64,000 nucleotides of DNA. It comes from Falsiruegeria litorea R37. Lineage in GTDB: Bacteria; Pseudomonadota; Alphaproteobacteria; Rhodobacterales; Rhodobacteraceae. Below are positions 50,942 through 61,715 of the stretch, piece after piece. A program made the position numbers and the translations under genes. Positions within the stretch are counted from its first letter, which is position 1. The number at the start of each line of letters is the position of its first letter. The notes beneath the pieces were generated by a model that did not search any database, was not told where the DNA came from, and saw only the letters and a list, made by a program, of their open reading frames with translations. The stretch covers positions 1 through 64,000 of the forward strand of contig NZ_FWFO01000003.1 of assembly GCF_900172225.1 (NCBI RefSeq), written 5' to 3'.

Positions 50942-51871
50942 TCAGGCCTGCGCCGGAGCACCTGCACGTTTTCGGCAGGGACCAAACAGGGCTGTCAGCG
51001 CCAGAATAAGACCAGAGACCGTCGCGATCATACCAGCCGCGCTCACCGCATCCGTGGCTCCGAGCCACAGCGGACCGTACCCTGCCAGGACATAACCGAA
51101 CACGGCAGAAAGTGTGGCGAACAGAACGCTCCAGGCGATCTGGCTCTCCAACTGATTGGTCATCATTCGTGCCGCAGCGGGCGGGCAGATGAACATGGCG
51201 ATCACGATGATTGACCCCACAGCGTCAAAGGCGGCAACGGCGGCAATGGCCGCAACCACCACCAGCGCGAGGCCCAGAACATTTGTATGGATGCCCATCG
51301 TCTGGGCGAACCCTTCGTCAAAGGTCGAGATCTTTAGGGGGCGCCAGAAAAGCCAGATGAAGGCGATGACCCCGATCAGTGTCGCGGCGATCCGGCCTAG
51401 TTCCACTGGCAACCCGGCCAAGGCTTCTGCGTCCAGCAGTGAAGACCACCCTGTGGCATCGAGCCAGATCAGACTTTCCAGATTGCCATAAAGCGCATGC
51501 TCCACGTCCAGATGCACCGACGAGGTGTCGGTTTGCTCCAGCAGCAGAACGCCGCCCGCAAACATGGTGGTGAACACCACTCCCATGGCAGCGCCGGGTT
51601 CGATCCGGCCCAGACGGCGGATGGCCTCGATCATCACAACGGCCACGAGGGCCGCACCGGCCGCGCCCAACATCATGGGCCAGGCCGAGATCACACCGGT
51701 CAGCAGAAAGGCCACAACAATGCCCGGAAGAACCACATGACTGATGGCATCCCCGATCAAGGCTTGTTTTCGAAGCACCAGAAAGTTGCCGGGCAAGGCG
51801 CAGGCCACAGCCGCAAAGATCCCGATCAACAAGGGCGTCAAAGACAGGGGGACAAACTCTTCGCCGATCAT
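50942..51871 (-). CDS. Mn/Zn/Fe-type ABC transporter permease (second permease)
   Basis: A 309-residue ABC-3 family permease with about eight or nine hydrophobic helices. It has the family blocks LRKQALIGDAISHVVLPG near 33-50, FCPPAAARMM-like FICPPAAARM near 228 and the cytoplasmic loop FDEGFAQTMGIHTNVLG near 175. It forms a heterodimeric channel with the larger permease upstream, whose stop overlaps its start by four bases. It is the last gene of the operon and is followed by a long hairpin. Confidence 0.92.
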   Translation of the reverse strand: MIGEEFVPLSLTPLLIGIFAAVACALPGNFLVLRKQALIGDAISHVVLPGIVVAFLLTGVISAWPMMLGAAGAALVAVVMIEAIRRLGRIEPGAAMGVVFTTMFAGGVLLLEQTDTSSVHLDVEHALYGNLESLIWLDATGWSSLLDAEALAGLPVELGRIAATLIGVIAFIWLFWRPLKISTFDEGFAQTMGIHTNVLGLALVVVAAIAAVAAFDAVGSIIVIAMFICPPAAARMMTNQLESQIAWSVLFATLSAVFGYVLAGYGPLWLGATDAVSAAGMIATVSGLILALTALFGPCRKRAGAPAQA

Positions 51872-53073
51872 ACTGGCACCTCCTGCGGCCCACCGATTCG
51901 GCGGTCGATGTCTGCGATCTGATCCTTGGTCAGAACCGTTTCGATATCACGCAACCCGTCATAAAGCGCCGCAGCCGCTTCATGCGCTTGATCACTGCGC
52001 ACCACTTCCCATCGCTTTTCGTCACGCAGGGCCTTGGCGGCGCGGGCGCGGCCAAGCTCGGTTGCAACCCCATCAGCACGGGCAAACCCCGCACGTGACA
52101 GTAGGCGTACGGTCAGGCGTTCATAGATCGGCTGCCCTTGGGCCAAGGCCAGCAGCCCCTGACGTAAGTGTACCCGACGCTGGAACCGCAGATGCCCAAG
52201 GATTGCGGCCAACACACCGCGATTGGGGGCAAGCAGCAAAGACAGGGCAAAGAGAGCAAAGCTGACCAGCACGATGATCGGCCCCGTGGGCAGATTGGGG
52301 GCCGAGGCCGAGATCGCCGCACCGACAAACCCGGACACCCCGCCCGCCAGACCGCTGAGCAGAACCACGCGGTCCGAACGTTCCGTCCAAAAACGCGCCG
52401 TCACGGGTGGGATGATAAGCAATGCGACGATCAGGATCAGACCAACGATTTTCAGCCCCACAACCGTCACGGCCATCACCAGACCCATCATCGCCAGATC
52501 AATCCGCGCCACCGGCAGACCGCGCGCGGCGGCATATTCGGGATCAAAGGACACAAGCGTCATCGGGCGGCGCAAAAGCAGGATCAACAGCAGCGTCGCG
52601 CCGCCGCCAATCGCGATGACCATCGCATCGGCCCACAACATGCCTGCGGTCGAACCGAGCAAGAACCCCTCGAGCCCCGCCTGCCGTCCAACACCTATGG
52701 TCTGGATCACGGTCAGCAACACCACGCCAAAGCCAAAGAACACCGACAAGACAGAGCCGATGGCCGCATCCTCGGCCAATCGGGTGTGGCGCGTCAGCCA
52801 GTTGAGGCACAGGAGCCCGACCCATGCGGACAAGGCAGAACCCAGCAAGAGCCCGATCAGATTGCGGCCATCCCCGCCCAGCGCAACCATGACCATGAAA
52901 GCAATGCAGACACCCGGTAGGGTCGCATGGCTGATCGCGTCGCTGACAAGGGCGCGTTTGCGCAAGAAAAGAAAAGTGCCGGTCACCCCGGCAGACACAC
53001 CCAAAAGGGCTGCGCCGATGGCAACCAAAGTGGCATTGTAGCCAAGCTGCAGCAGCAGAGCATCGCTCAACAT
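51868..53073 (-). CDS. Mn/Zn/Fe-type ABC transporter permease with C-terminal DtxR-like domain
   Basis: A 401-residue protein. Residues 1-285 form an ABC-3 permease (LRKRALVSDAISHATLPGV near 32-50; FDPEYAAARGLPVAR near 183). From about 290 to 401 a soluble, charged domain follows that resembles the DNA-binding and metal-binding/dimerisation parts of DtxR-type repressors (ELGRARAAKALRDEKRWEV, then DQIADIDRRIGGPQEVP). Similar fusions occur in TroC-type permeases. The domain may sense cytoplasmic metal and gate transport. The start ATG at 53073 follows the ATPase gene by 18 bases. Confidence 0.9.
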   Translation of the reverse strand: MLSDALLLQLGYNATLVAIGAALLGVSAGVTGTFLFLRKRALVSDAISHATLPGVCIAFMVMVALGGDGRNLIGLLLGSALSAWVGLLCLNWLTRHTRLAEDAAIGSVLSVFFGFGVVLLTVIQTIGVGRQAGLEGFLLGSTAGMLWADAMVIAIGGGATLLLILLLRRPMTLVSFDPEYAAARGLPVARIDLAMMGLVMAVTVVGLKIVGLILIVALLIIPPVTARFWTERSDRVVLLSGLAGGVSGFVGAAISASAPNLPTGPIIVLVSFALFALSLLLAPNRGVLAAILGHLRFQRRVHLRQGLLALAQGQPIYERLTVRLLSRAGFARADGVATELGRARAAKALRDEKRWEVVRSDQAHEAAAALYDGLRDIETVLTKDQIADIDRRIGGPQEVPV

Positions 53074-53091
53074 AACCGTGGGTTCCGTCTG

Positions 53092-53895
53092 TTAACTGGC
53101 GGCGCGCGACAGTTGGTCGATCTGCGCGGTTGCCAGGCGACCGCCATAAGCAGCCTGAAGCGTTTCAGCGGTAAAGGCCTCGTCCACGGGTCCCTCGGCC
53201 ACTTTGCGGGTGTTGATCAGGAACACGTGGTCGAAATAATCGGTCACTGTTGCCAGGTCGTGATGCACCACAACCACCGTCTTTCCCGCGTCCTTGAGCG
53301 ATTTCAGTACCGCGATAATTGCCTTTTCGGTGGCGGCATCAACACCAGCAAAGGGTTCATCCAGCAGATACAAATCCGCATCCTGTGCCAGCGACCGGGC
53401 CAAGAAGACGCGCTGTTGTTGCCCGCCAGATAGCTGCCCGATCTGGCGATCGGCAAAGTCGCGCATGCCCACGCGGTTCAGGCAGTCCATCGCCTTGGCC
53501 TTATGCCGCCCGCGAAGACGGCCCAGCAGACCAAGTTCGCGGTAAAGCCCCATCAGCACCACATCGATCACGCGAGTCGGGAAATCCCAATCCACGCTGG
53601 CGCGCTGCGGGACATAGGCGATGCGAGCGCGCTGATCCTCGAGCGGTTTGCCAAAGGCCGTAACCTGCCCTGAAAGTGGTGTAACAATGCCCAATGCGGC
53701 CTTGAGCATGGTCGACTTACCGGCCCCGTTGGGACCAATAATTGCAGTCATCGCCTCAGCCTGCACCGTCATGTCGACTGAGAAAACCGCCGGTTTCTGA
53801 CCGTAAGAGACTGTCAGCCCCCGGATCGCCAGCGGGCTTTCAAGCAAAGCATCGTTGGTGTTTGCAATGCCGTTGCTGCTTGCGAGTTCCAGCAT
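53092..53895 (-). CDS. Mn/Zn/Fe-type ABC transporter ATP-binding protein
   Basis: A 267-residue ATPase with Walker A GPNGAGKST, the Q-loop YVPQRASVDWDFP typical of metal-type importers, signature LSGGQQQRVFLARSL, Walker B LYLLDEPFAGVD and switch His in VVHHDLATV. An N-terminal extension of about 25 residues is polar and of unknown use. It energises the two downstream permeases. The ATG at 53895 is preferred to a GTG three bases before it; the binding-protein stop is only three bases away. Confidence 0.93.
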   Translation of the reverse strand: MLELASSNGIANTNDALLESPLAIRGLTVSYGQKPAVFSVDMTVQAEAMTAIIGPNGAGKSTMLKAALGIVTPLSGQVTAFGKPLEDQRARIAYVPQRASVDWDFPTRVIDVVLMGLYRELGLLGRLRGRHKAKAMDCLNRVGMRDFADRQIGQLSGGQQQRVFLARSLAQDADLYLLDEPFAGVDAATEKAIIAVLKSLKDAGKTVVVVHHDLATVTDYFDHVFLINTRKVAEGPVDEAFTAETLQAAYGGRLATAQIDQLSRAAS

Positions 53896-53898
53896 CAC

Positions 53899-54852
53899 TT
53901 AAAACCCCGCCGACAGTTTGCCGTCCATGCCGCGCGCAGGCACCTTTGCGCCCAATGCGCCAGCAATGACGGTGATGTTGTGATCGAGCATGCCGATATA
54001 GGTGCCCTCGTAGGTGCCATCTTCGCCCATGGCATCGCTAAAGAGCTCGCCACCGACATGTACCTTGTGCCCCTTCGCCGCGGCTCCTTCGATCAAGGCG
54101 CGAATGGAACGGTCCGAAACCGAGCTTTCGACAAAGACGGCGGTGATCTGACGGTCAACCAGCAGATCCACCAGTTCACCAATCCGGTTCAAACCGGCCT
54201 CGGACTGGGTCGAGATGCCCTGGATGCCCATCACCTCATAGCCATAGCTGCCACCGAAGTAACCAAAGGCATCATGCGCTGTCAGTAGAACGCGGTTGGT
54301 GTCAGGCACCTGCACCAGCGTTTCGGTCGCGTAGGCTGACAGACGGTCCAGATCAGCGAGGTGCTTTTCCGCGTTAGCCGCAAAGACATCCGCCGCCTCG
54401 GGGCGCACGTCGGTCAGGGCCTTTTGCACTTCGACCACCACATCACGCCACAAGTCCGGCGTCATCCAGACATGCGGATCAAATTTATCGGCATAGTCGT
54501 CATGGGCGCGCAGCTTGGATTTGTCTAACCCTTCGGCCACAGCCACCACGGTGCGCTTGCGCTCGAGGTCGTGAAAGAACTCTTCCATCTGCGCCTCAAG
54601 ATACAGGCCGTGCCACAGGATCAAATCCGCGCGGGTCATGGCCACGATATCGCTTCGGGTTTGACGGTAAGCATGGGGGTCAACGCCCGGCCCCATCAGG
54701 CCCTTCACCTCAACTTCATCCCCGCCCACCTGGCGTGCAGCATCCGCGATCATGCCGGTTGTGGCCACCACCTTGAGCGGGTCCTGCGCCCAGGCCGTGA
54801 CAGGCAGAGCCAGCAGAACACCAGCAATCAGCAAAGAGCGTCGCAGAATCAT
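53899..54852 (-). CDS. Mn/Zn ABC transporter periplasmic binding protein (TroA-like)
   Basis: A 317-residue cluster A-I binding protein. Residues 1-22 form a signal peptide (SLLIAGVLLALPVTAWA). Probable metal ligands are His60 (GVDPHAYR), His127 (FDPHVWM), His193 (TAHDAFGYF) and Asp273 (ELFSDAMG), the set seen in TroA, which takes Mn or Zn. There is no His-rich loop like that of ZnuA, and the upstream Fur-family boxes point to manganese (Mur) or iron control instead of Zur. The ATG at 54852 has AGAGG six bases before it. It heads the four-gene importer operon. Confidence 0.92.
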   Translation of the reverse strand: MILRRSLLIAGVLLALPVTAWAQDPLKVVATTGMIADAARQVGGDEVEVKGLMGPGVDPHAYRQTRSDIVAMTRADLILWHGLYLEAQMEEFFHDLERKRTVVAVAEGLDKSKLRAHDDYADKFDPHVWMTPDLWRDVVVEVQKALTDVRPEAADVFAANAEKHLADLDRLSAYATETLVQVPDTNRVLLTAHDAFGYFGGSYGYEVMGIQGISTQSEAGLNRIGELVDLLVDRQITAVFVESSVSDRSIRALIEGAAAKGHKVHVGGELFSDAMGEDGTYEGTYIGMLDHNITVIAGALGAKVPARGMDGKLSAGF

Positions 54853-54884
54853 GTCGAACCTCTGGTTTGTGCTTCCAACATAAA

Positions 54885-54932
54885 TTGAGAACAATTCGCA
54901 AGTAAGTCAATGCTATTGAGAATTATTCGCAA
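54885..54932 (-). promoter_or_regulatory. Two Fur-family (Fur/Mur-type, 7-1-7) operator boxes
   Basis: TTGAGAACAATTCGCAA (54885-54901) and TTGAGAATTATTCGCAA (54916-54932) are near-identical and each is an imperfect dyad of the form TGxGAAT-n-ATTCxCA. Their centres are 31 bases apart, about three helical turns. They lie 33-80 bases before the binding-protein start. The 7-1-7 pattern is that of Fur-family repressors; in alphaproteobacteria Mur uses such sites before manganese importers. Confidence 0.7.
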
Positions 54933-54964
54933 GAAAACCTGCAATCGCCTGTAAAATATGAGGT

Positions 54965-55834
54965 TTAGTTCATACTTGCAGCCGTCAGATCATCCAAAAG
55001 AGCAAAAACAAGCCGACGCAATGACTTGGAATAGAGCCGATCCTCGGGCCAGGTCAGCCAATATCCGTCCCGCGTTTTCAACTTTTGATCCGTGGTTTGT
55101 ACCAGAGTTCTTGCTGCGAGATCCGCATGCGCCAAGGGCAAAGACCCCAAAACAACGCCCAGGCCTACGCGGGCGGCGCGTAGACCGTGCGCCATGGAAT
55201 CCACGCTCAGGCCCGCGCCGCCGGGGACCGTGCCGCCAGTCTCACGGCTCCAATCCTGCCAGCCGGGACGCTCGCCGCGTACCTCGATCCGGGGCAAGTC
55301 CTGCCCCTGTGCGTCAGGCGCGATCATGGGCACCATGACCTCTTGTTCAATCAGCCGGGCCCTGCGCCCTGCCCATGCCCCGCGCCCATAACGCAGCTGC
55401 AGCCAGGTGCGTTCCTCGTCAAACTCGGATCGTTTGGCGACAGAATCCGTCACCAGTCGCACATTGGAGTATTGCGTCCAGAACGTCCCAACCCGCGGCA
55501 GGATCAGCGTGTCGATGTGCGAGCTTAACGCCGCCAGTCGCAACTCTTTCGGCACCGTTCCAAACAGGTCTTCGGTGTTTCTTTCCAACGCGGTCAGGCT
55601 GTCCTGCACCAGCGGCAGGTAACTTTCACCATCGGTGGTCAGCGAAACACCACGCGCCTCGCGGACAAAAAGACTGCGGCCCAGCCATGCCTCAAGGTTG
55701 CCTATCCGCTGACTGACGGCGGCCTGCGAAATCCCGAATTCACGCGCGGCCGCAGAGAATCCACCCAATCGCCCGGCAGCCTCGAACACGCGCAACCAGT
55801 CCAGCGGCGGCAAGCCGACCTTTTTCTCATCCAT
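54965..55834 (-). CDS. LysR-family regulator (GcvA-like), next to tmpAB
   Basis: A 289-residue regulator. The DNA-binding domain opens LPPLDWLRVFEAAGRLGGF and continues FGISQAAVSQRIGNLE, features of the GcvA/AmpR branch; the co-inducer domain follows. It is divergent from tmpA with 99 bases between and is the obvious candidate for phosphonate- or choline-analogue-dependent control. The ATG at 55834 has GGAAATT before it; a TTG at 55846 is the alternative. Confidence 0.9.
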   Translation of the reverse strand: MDEKKVGLPPLDWLRVFEAAGRLGGFSAAAREFGISQAAVSQRIGNLEAWLGRSLFVREARGVSLTTDGESYLPLVQDSLTALERNTEDLFGTVPKELRLAALSSHIDTLILPRVGTFWTQYSNVRLVTDSVAKRSEFDEERTWLQLRYGRGAWAGRRARLIEQEVMVPMIAPDAQGQDLPRIEVRGERPGWQDWSRETGGTVPGGAGLSVDSMAHGLRAARVGLGVVLGSLPLAHADLAARTLVQTTDQKLKTRDGYWLTWPEDRLYSKSLRRLVFALLDDLTAASMN

Positions 55835-57653
<1,819 letters not shown>

Positions 57654-57657
<4 letters not shown>

Positions 57658-58322
57658 GCGCGCCCGAGTACATATTCGAGGCGAGCTCGAAACCCTCACT
57701 GCCCTGGCATGAGGTGCCTTTGATCCGGGCCACGGACGCGTCGGTCAAAGGATACGGTTGCCTGGTCGATAACCCCGATACCTTTGAGATCGAAATCGTC
57801 CGTTGGCCACAGCAAGGCTGGCGTCCGATTGATGACGGCACGGGGGACGAGGCAGGCTGGGTCGAGGGCACGTTCAAATGCGACTGGCAGGGTGATGTGC
57901 TTTATGGCGAGAACGAAGCGGTCAAGGGCCACTATGTTCTGGGCTGGTCCGCGGATCCGCAGCACGCCAAGACCGAAACGCAGACCGCGGCGCGCGATCA
58001 GGTGTTGTTGTGGCACATGAATTATCACCCCGACGGGGGGCAGATGTTCTGGCCGCTAGACAACAAGCCGTTCATCGTGCCTGCCGCCCTAACGGGAGAC
58101 AACCTGACGCCGGACAAGGTGGTCGCGTTTTGGTGTGATGGCTCGCGCGGGCTGTATATTCATCCGGGCATCTGGCACGAGGGGATTTTCCCGGTCGAAG
58201 ACAGCCAGCGTTTTCTGGATCGCCAAGGCAAGGTGCACGCCCGCGTCAGCGCCGACATCGGCAAAGAGTTCGGCGTCTACCTGTCCTGCCCGCTGCGCGC
58301 GGACAAGGTGAAAGACCTGTGA
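57654..58322 (+). CDS. Ureidoglycolate-lyase-like cupin coupled to tmpAB
   Basis: A 222-residue protein of the AllA/ureidoglycolate lyase cupin fold. The central block is MNYHPDGGQMFWPLDNKPF, followed by the metal-site-like YIHPGIWHEGIFP. There is no other allantoin gene nearby, so a ureide role is unlikely. It overlaps tmpB by four bases and ends the operon, pointing to a role in the same phosphonate or quaternary-amine pathway, perhaps on an intermediate or side product. Function unproven. Confidence 0.75.
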
Positions 58323-58341
58323 TCTGAACACATGCGCGCCG

Positions 58342-59157
58342 TCAGGCGGTGGCGCGCACATAATGCACCTGAGCCGGCACCCGAACTGTGTCCCCCACCG
58401 TCATCTCGGAAAATACATCTATCAGCTTCGAGCGCACCGCGTCTCGATGAGATTTGCCCAGAGTTCCCTTGGCCTTCTCTGCCCCCATCCGCATGGCTGC
58501 TGCTCCGACGGTCATGTATAATCGAGCGACCTCTTCGGGCCCCCCGCGCGGTGTAAGAAACAGGTCTTGGGTGTCAATTTCGACCGTCCAACCTGCACCG
58601 TTCAAAAGCCGCGAGATCTTGTCTGCATCACTCAAGGACAGCGGGCCCGGAGCATTTGGATTGAAAGCTGGGCCTGCTCCGAACACTTGATCTGCCACGC
58701 GAGCAGGCGCATCGAACCAATGGTTCGCCTCGGGCGCACCCCAGCAGGCAAAAGTCAGCACCGCACCAGGTTTGAGAGCGGTTCGGATATGGGCAAATGC
58801 GCGCGACGGATTGGCGAAGAACATCACTCCCAGCATCGAAATAGCGGCATCGAATTCTCGCCCCATGAATGGATAGTCAGCCGCATCGCCGACCTGAACG
58901 GCAACGTTCCCGGGCACACGAGCAAGCGCCCGTTCCGCAAACGGTGGGGCAATCTCGACCCCGGTGATGTGCCCCGTTGGTCCAACCGTCTTGGCTGCGG
59001 CAAGCAACGAAACGCCACCACCCGGCCCGATGTCCAAAACGGACTGTCCCCGGTGCAGACCCGCTCGGGCAATCAACCCATCCAGTACCGGGGCATGGGC
59101 AGCGTCGGTTTCGGCCTCAACCCGCAGCCAGGGTTCTGCAATTGCTTTCCAATCCAC
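58342..59157 (-). CDS. Class I SAM-dependent methyltransferase
   Basis: A 271-residue enzyme with a Rossmann-type SAM site: motif I SVLDIGPGGGVSL near 39-51, the acidic VEIAPPF after it, and VQVGDAADYPF near 87-97. The C-terminal half resembles UbiE/arsenite-type methyltransferases only loosely. The methyl acceptor is unknown. It converges with the tmp operon and lies downstream of the metallopeptidase gene on the same strand. Confidence 0.85.
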   Translation of the reverse strand: MDWKAIAEPWLRVEAETDAAHAPVLDGLIARAGLHRGQSVLDIGPGGGVSLLAAAKTVGPTGHITGVEIAPPFAERALARVPGNVAVQVGDAADYPFMGREFDAAISMLGVMFFANPSRAFAHIRTALKPGAVLTFACWGAPEANHWFDAPARVADQVFGAGPAFNPNAPGPLSLSDADKISRLLNGAGWTVEIDTQDLFLTPRGGPEEVARLYMTVGAAAMRMGAEKAKGTLGKSHRDAVRSKLIDVFSEMTVGDTVRVPAQVHYVRATA

Positions 59158-59201
59158 AGCGCTCTGGCCTCCAGCTTAAATTGATTGATCACAAGCGCGC
59201 G

Positions 59202-60329
59202 TCAGTCGAACGCAAGCTCGGTTATTGCCGTGTCTTGGTAATGCGTGCCCGGATAAACATCCATGATCTCAAAGGTGATCCACGAGACCGGCCCATATTC
59301 TGACAGGGCCGATGTTCCCTGCCAATCCGGCGTGTCATCCATGGTGAAATGAGTCTGCTTGCCGTTTGAAAACTTCAATCGCAATTCCCGCACGCGACTG
59401 TTGCGCGTGTAGGTCTTGTTCGACTTGGCATACCCGTTGCGCAAACTCCAGCGGTTGATCAGCACCGGTTCATTGAACACGATTGTAAACGCTTCACCGA
59501 TCCCCTGCCCCTGCGCGCCCTCCACCCAGGCCGTGCGGTGATTGCCGTCGGTCACGTTGCGTGGGCCGTAGCTGTTGCCGCTTTGAGATGCCAGAACCGA
59601 GGTGAAACACAACTCGGCCCGGCGGTTGACAGCAGTCACACCGGTGCAGTTGCGCATGGCCCAACCAGGCGGTGGTGGATGCTTAGGAGCGGCCGGTTTT
59701 GCGACGGGAACGGCTGGCGCGGCAACAACCGGCGTCTGCCCTTGACGTCGCAACCAACCGCGTTCGATCGCTGCAAGTCGTTGATGCCGTGGTGGGTGCG
59801 TGACCGAGCCCTCGGCAGGCAGGGTGGCCCAAAGCGATTGCGCTTCGGTCAGGTTTGCCCCCAAAGCGGCAAGGATGAAGCCCGCGTATTCGTCCGCCTC
59901 CAACTCTGTCGGCGGGCGAGAGCCTTCGCCAGTCAGGGTATGGCCTTGCAGATGATGCCCGACCTCATGCGCCATGACGCCCAAAAGTTGCCAGCGCCCG
60001 TTTGGATCGGTCTCGTATTGTGCCAGCCAATCCGGGTTGAACGCCAGATAGCGTTCACCGTCGATGATGATGGCGGCCGCATTGCCGACCTCGCCCGTTT
60101 CAACAACCTGAAAGTTGGGCAGCAATCCCGACACCGCCAAGATGTTGTTCACTACGCTCCAGACCTGCTGCACCGAAAAGGCGCTGGCGTCGTTGTAGCG
60201 TGGTTTTTGCAGCGTAATTTCTTTGCAGCCAGACACGGTGCAGGCCACCTGCGTATTCCCACCTTGCTGCGCCCATGCGCTGCCTGCGCCCAGTGCCAAT
60301 AAAAAAGCCCCAGTGATACCCCTGTGCAC
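59202..60329 (-). CDS. Exported HExxH metallopeptidase with C-terminal glycan-binding-like domain
   Basis: A 375-residue protein. The chosen start is GTG at 60329, with GGGAGG six bases upstream and a signal peptide after it (GITGAFLLALGAGSAWA). The peptidase part has HEVGHHLQGH with ELEADEYAG about 20 residues on, the M48-like zinc site. A Pro/Ala-rich linker (VAAPAVPVAKPAAPKHPPPP) leads to a beta-sandwich domain of about 140 residues like the NADase-type glycan-binding or discoidin-like modules (NGYAKSNKTYTRNSRVREL). It probably acts in the periplasm or outside the cell. Confidence 0.8.
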   Translation of the reverse strand: MHRGITGAFLLALGAGSAWAQQGGNTQVACTVSGCKEITLQKPRYNDASAFSVQQVWSVVNNILAVSGLLPNFQVVETGEVGNAAAIIIDGERYLAFNPDWLAQYETDPNGRWQLLGVMAHEVGHHLQGHTLTGEGSRPPTELEADEYAGFILAALGANLTEAQSLWATLPAEGSVTHPPRHQRLAAIERGWLRRQGQTPVVAAPAVPVAKPAAPKHPPPPGWAMRNCTGVTAVNRRAELCFTSVLASQSGNSYGPRNVTDGNHRTAWVEGAQGQGIGEAFTIVFNEPVLINRWSLRNGYAKSNKTYTRNSRVRELRLKFSNGKQTHFTMDDTPDWQGTSALSEYGPVSWITFEIMDVYPGTHYQDTAITELAFD

Positions 60330-60422
60330 CTTGCCCTCCCCCGTGCGATGCCTGCCCAAGGTTAGGCAGAACATCGTGAACCGGTAAAGGGCGCGAGGCA
60401 AAAATCGCCAATTGGCGTGGGG

Positions 60423-61232
60423 TTACAAGCCCAGAACGTCGACCATATCGTATTCACCGGGGGCTTTGCCCTGCCCCCAAAGCGCCGCCTTGAGTGCCCC
60501 GCGGGCAAAGATGGCCCGGTCGGTGGCCAGGTGGCGCAAAACGATGCGTTCGCCGGGGGCCGCAAAAAGCACGTCATGCTCGCCCACGATGTCGCCCCCA
60601 CGCACCGCGTGGAACCCGATGTCGCCCCGCTTGCGCGCGCCGGTGATGCCATCGCGGCCTCGGTCGGACACATCGTTCAGATCAACGCCGCGCCCTTCGG
60701 CGGCAGCCTCGCCCAACATCAACGCTGTGCCCGAGGGCGCATCAACCTTGTGGTGGTGGTGCGCCTCGATCACTTCGATGTCGAAATCTTCGTCCAGCGC
60801 AGCGGCGACCTTTTTGGTCAGTTGCACAAGCAGGTTCACGCCCAAGCTCATGTTGCCCGCGCGCACGATGACGGCGTGGCGCGAGGCTGGTTCCAGCCGC
60901 GCAATCTGCTCATCCGACATGCCGGTGGTGCCAATCACATGCACGCAGCGCGCCTGTGCGGCGAGCGCGGCAAATTCCAGCGTCGCGTCGGGTGCGGTGA
61001 AATCGATGACTGCCTGCGCATGGGAAAACGCCTCAAGCGCGTCATCGGTGACGGTAACGCCCACGGGCTGGCCGCCCATGGCCTCGCCCACATCACGCCC
61101 GACCCAATCGTGCCCCTTGCGCTCGACCGCACCCACCAGTTTCGCCGCGTCGCTGTCCAGCACGGTTTTCATCAGCATCTGACCCATGCGGCCCGATGCT
61201 CCGGTAATGACGATCCCTGGTGTGTGGGTCAT
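60423..61232 (-). CDS. dapB: 4-hydroxy-tetrahydrodipicolinate reductase
   Basis: A 269-residue enzyme of the diaminopimelate/lysine pathway that reduces the DapA product with NAD(P)H. The nucleotide site reads [13 protein letters not shown] at the start, and the active-site block is [20 protein letters not shown] near 154-173, both characteristic. The ATG at 61232 is preferred over a start 27 bases upstream. It is divergent from rbfA. Its presence shows that lysine is made through diaminopimelate, so the saccharopine genes at 40-42 kb are for breakdown. Confidence 0.97.
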   Translation of the reverse strand: MTHTPGIVITGASGRMGQMLMKTVLDSDAAKLVGAVERKGHDWVGRDVGEAMGGQPVGVTVTDDALEAFSHAQAVIDFTAPDATLEFAALAAQARCVHVIGTTGMSDEQIARLEPASRHAVIVRAGNMSLGVNLLVQLTKKVAAALDEDFDIEVIEAHHHHKVDAPSGTALMLGEAAAEGRGVDLNDVSDRGRDGITGARKRGDIGFHAVRGGDIVGEHDVLFAAPGERIVLRHLATDRAIFARGALKAALWGQGKAPGEYDMVDVLGL

Positions 61233-61319
61233 GGCACGATTCCCTTTTTGTCGGCTCATTGCCTCCTACCCGCTTCGCGCCCGCTTGGCAAAGCCCGGCT
61301 TTGGCCTTAGATCGGGGTT

Positions 61320-61715
61320 ATGGCCAAGAACAAATTCCACGACGGGCCAGGCCCGTCCCAACGTCAGCTGCGCGTCGGCGAACTTATCCGCCGCACCTTG
61401 TCCGAGGTGCTGGCGCGTGGCGACGTGCATGATCCCGATCTCAACCGCTTGTCGATCACCGTGGGAGAGGTGCGCACCTCTCCCGATCTCAAGATCGCAA
61501 CCGCCTATGTGCTGCCCCTGGGCGGCAAAGGCCAGGATGAGGTGCTTAAACTGCTGGCACGTAACAAGGGTGAGTTGCGTCGCGTCATCGGCAAGAAGGT
61601 GGGGCTGAAGTTCTCACCAGACCTGCGGTTCCGTCTGGACGAGACATTCGATCAGATGGACGACACCCGCCGCTTGTTCGAACAGGACGCGGTGCGCCGC
61701 GATCTGGACGAGTGA
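61320..61715 (+). CDS. rbfA: Ribosome-binding factor A
   Basis: A 131-residue KH-like protein that binds the immature 30S subunit and helps 16S rRNA 5' end maturation, important in the cold. The family segments [38 protein letters not shown] and [12 protein letters not shown] are plain. It overlaps the DUF2233 gene by four bases and lies upstream of truB, a common rbfA-truB order with an extra gene between. Confidence 0.96.
   Translation: MAKNKFHDGPGPSQRQLRVGELIRRTLSEVLARGDVHDPDLNRLSITVGEVRTSPDLKIATAYVLPLGGKGQDEVLKLLARNKGELRRVIGKKVGLKFSPDLRFRLDETFDQMDDTRRLFEQDAVRRDLDE

Noticed and set aside
53899-54852. Naming the binding protein ZnuA (zinc specific)
   Set aside because: It lacks the His-rich loop, the upstream boxes are of Fur/Mur type and not Zur type, and the ligand set is shared with Mn-binding TroA.
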